In this document: positions 4,421 to 5,410 of the stretch, piece after piece
Layout of the letters: the number at the start of each line of letters is the position of its first letter
Position numbering within the stretch: position 1 is the first letter of the stretch
DNA from: Candidatus Aegiribacteria sp.
GTDB lineage: Bacteria > Fermentibacterota > Fermentibacteria > Fermentibacterales > JCC-6
Length of the DNA stretch: 5,410 nucleotides
Direction: 5' to 3'
Assembly (NCBI GenBank): GCA_030640155.1
Contig: DAOWJX010000300.1
Location: 1 to 5,410 of the forward strand
The notes under the pieces: generated by a model
The model's database searches: none
Seen by the model: the letters and a program-made list of their open reading frames with translations, nothing else
Told to the model about the DNA's origin: nothing
Position numbers and translations under genes: made by a program

Positions 4421-5410
4421 ATGCGAGACGAACAGCCAATAAAGACGAATCTTGTCAAAGCCAGCAGCAGAACACTTATCCAGCAGGCATCCCGCTCTAT
4501 CAGGAATATCAGCGATGCTCTCGTTGAGTTGATCACCAATGCGGATGACAGGTATCAGCTTCTGGATATTCCAGGATTAATAGAAGTTGAAATTGAACGC
4601 AGAAGGAAAGAACCAAGCATCGTCAGGGTAAGAGACTTTGCCGACGGTATGTCATCGGATGTAATGGAGAACAAGCTGGCCGTGATGGGGGGCAGGGTCA
4701 GCGGTATGGAATCCGGTTATGCCGTCCGGGGAACGAATTCCCGTGGAGCGAAAGATATTGCCGCGCTTGGGCTGGTTCGCTTCCAGTCAATCGCTGATGA
4801 CGGGAAGTATCATTGCTGTGAGATTACCGGTGACTTCAAATTCAGATTATTCAAATCGCGGAAAGTGAACAGAAGTCTTCGTCGAAGATTAGGCATTCAT
4901 AAAGGAACGGGAACTCTTGTTTCTCTCTTCGTTAAGCCCCGTCACAGGATTTCATTACATAAAAATCTATTGAAGACCCTGTCCAGACTGGTTGCTTTGC
5001 GAGATATACTGAAGGATCTGGACCGGGAGATAATCCTTATTGATTGCGGAAAGAACCGCAGGGACAGGGTCAAACCACCACAGTACAACGGACATAATCG
5101 TCTGAAGGTATCTTTCAGTATACCTGATTATCCCGGTGCCAGGGCGAAGCTTATTGTAAACAGATCAAATGAACGATTTGACAGGGAGCCTGAACGTACG
5201 CGTCTGGGTGGATTACTTATTAAATCCCGTCATGCCATTCACGAAGCTACCTGCTTTGATAAATCCCTAGAGAGTGATCCGCACGCGCTCTGGTTTTATG
5301 GACAGCTGACATGCGAATACATAGATGAGCTCTGGAATGAATATGACGATAATTTCCTCAATCAGAGGGAGCAGTCGGAGATGAATCCATTTCCCATTCT
5401 GGATCCATCA
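4421..5410 (+). CDS. GHKL (Bergerat-fold) ATPase, MORC/Hsp90/MutL-like, N-terminal part (3' end cut by window edge)
   Basis: The frame is open from the ATG at 4421 to the window edge, 330 residues so far. The ATP-binding fold is shown by the N-box ELITNADD (residues 36-43; Glu36, Asn40, Asp43), the G1 box DFADGM (72-77) and a lid with glycines in RGTNSRGAKDIAALG (103-117). In the usual DxGxG motif the third residue is Ala here. Residues about 160-260 would form the second, transducer-like domain; no nuclease or other effector motif is visible in the part present. A ribosome binding site GGAG (4410-4413) sits 7 bases before the ATG, and the gene starts 12 bases after the RloB stop, so it is almost certainly in the same operon. 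MORC-like GHKL ATPases are known in bacterial restriction and defence loci. The specific role here is unknown. An ATG at 4408 overlapping the RloB stop is in another frame and soon hits a stop. Confidence 0.85.
   Translation, partial: MRDEQPIKTNLVKASSRTLIQQASRSIRNISDALVELITNADDRYQLLDIPGLIEVEIERRRKEPSIVRVRDFADGMSSDVMENKLAVMGGRVSGMESGYAVRGTNSRGAKDIAALGLVRFQSIADDGKYHCCEITGDFKFRLFKSRKVNRSLRRRLGIHKGTGTLVSLFVKPRHRISLHKNLLKTLSRLVALRDILKDLDREIILIDCGKNRRDRVKPPQYNGHNRLKVSFSIPDYPGARAKLIVNRSNERFDREPERTRLGGLLIKSRHAIHEATCFDKSLESDPHALWFYGQLTCEYIDELWNEYDDNFLNQREQSEMNPFPILDPS

Noticed and set aside
4408..4421. ATG at 4408 overlapping the RloB stop as the start of the next gene
   Set aside because: That frame soon reaches a stop and shows no GHKL motifs; the frame from 4421 carries them all.
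1..5410. CRISPR array, tRNA, rRNA or insertion-sequence ends
   Set aside because: I saw no regularly spaced repeats with spacers, no cloverleaf-like segments and no transposase motifs.

Overview
The window looks like a fragment of a bacterial defence island. It carries two divergent units at the left (an AbiEi-like antitoxin/regulator reading left, a Fic-domain protein reading right) and a three-gene rightward operon at the right (an RloA/AbiLi-type AAA ATPase, an RloB/AbiLii-type protein with a broken reading frame, and a GHKL/Bergerat-fold ATPase that runs off the edge). The organism cannot be named from this sequence. The purine-rich Shine-Dalgarno sites, sigma70-like promoter hexamers and mid-range, uneven GC content fit a mesophilic bacterium. 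There are no housekeeping, rRNA or tRNA genes to place it.

Layout. Bases 1-703, minus strand: AbiEi-family protein, cut by the left edge, with a consensus promoter (TTGACA, 17 bp, TAATAT) so close to the start codon that the mRNA should be nearly leaderless. Bases 704-1031: a divergent intergenic region with no convincing gene, holding inverted and direct repeats that look like operators. Bases 1032-2207, plus strand: class II Fic protein with an intact catalytic motif, an N-terminal inhibitory motif and a C-terminal winged-helix-like region. Bases 2208-2413: intergenic, with a promoter-like TTGACA/TATAAT region bracketed by a 19-bp imperfect direct repeat 62 bp apart. Bases 2414-3751: AAA ATPase. 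Bases 3751-4408: RloB, coupled by a TAATG stop/start overlap but split by a frameshift that I place at a short AG-dinucleotide tract (3861-3869). Bases 4421-5410: GHKL ATPase, N-terminal 330 residues only.

How the parts may work together. An OLD/ABC-like AAA ATPase paired with an RloB protein matches the RloAB/AbiL pairing and resembles PARIS (AAA15 ATPase plus Toprim effector), where the ATPase senses a phage cue and releases a nuclease-like partner. Here a GHKL ATPase sits 12 bases behind RloB in the same direction, suggesting a three-component version that I do not recognise as a described system. The RloB frameshift means that, as read, the effector is off unless the tract is phase-variable, the ribosome shifts frame, or the base calls are wrong.
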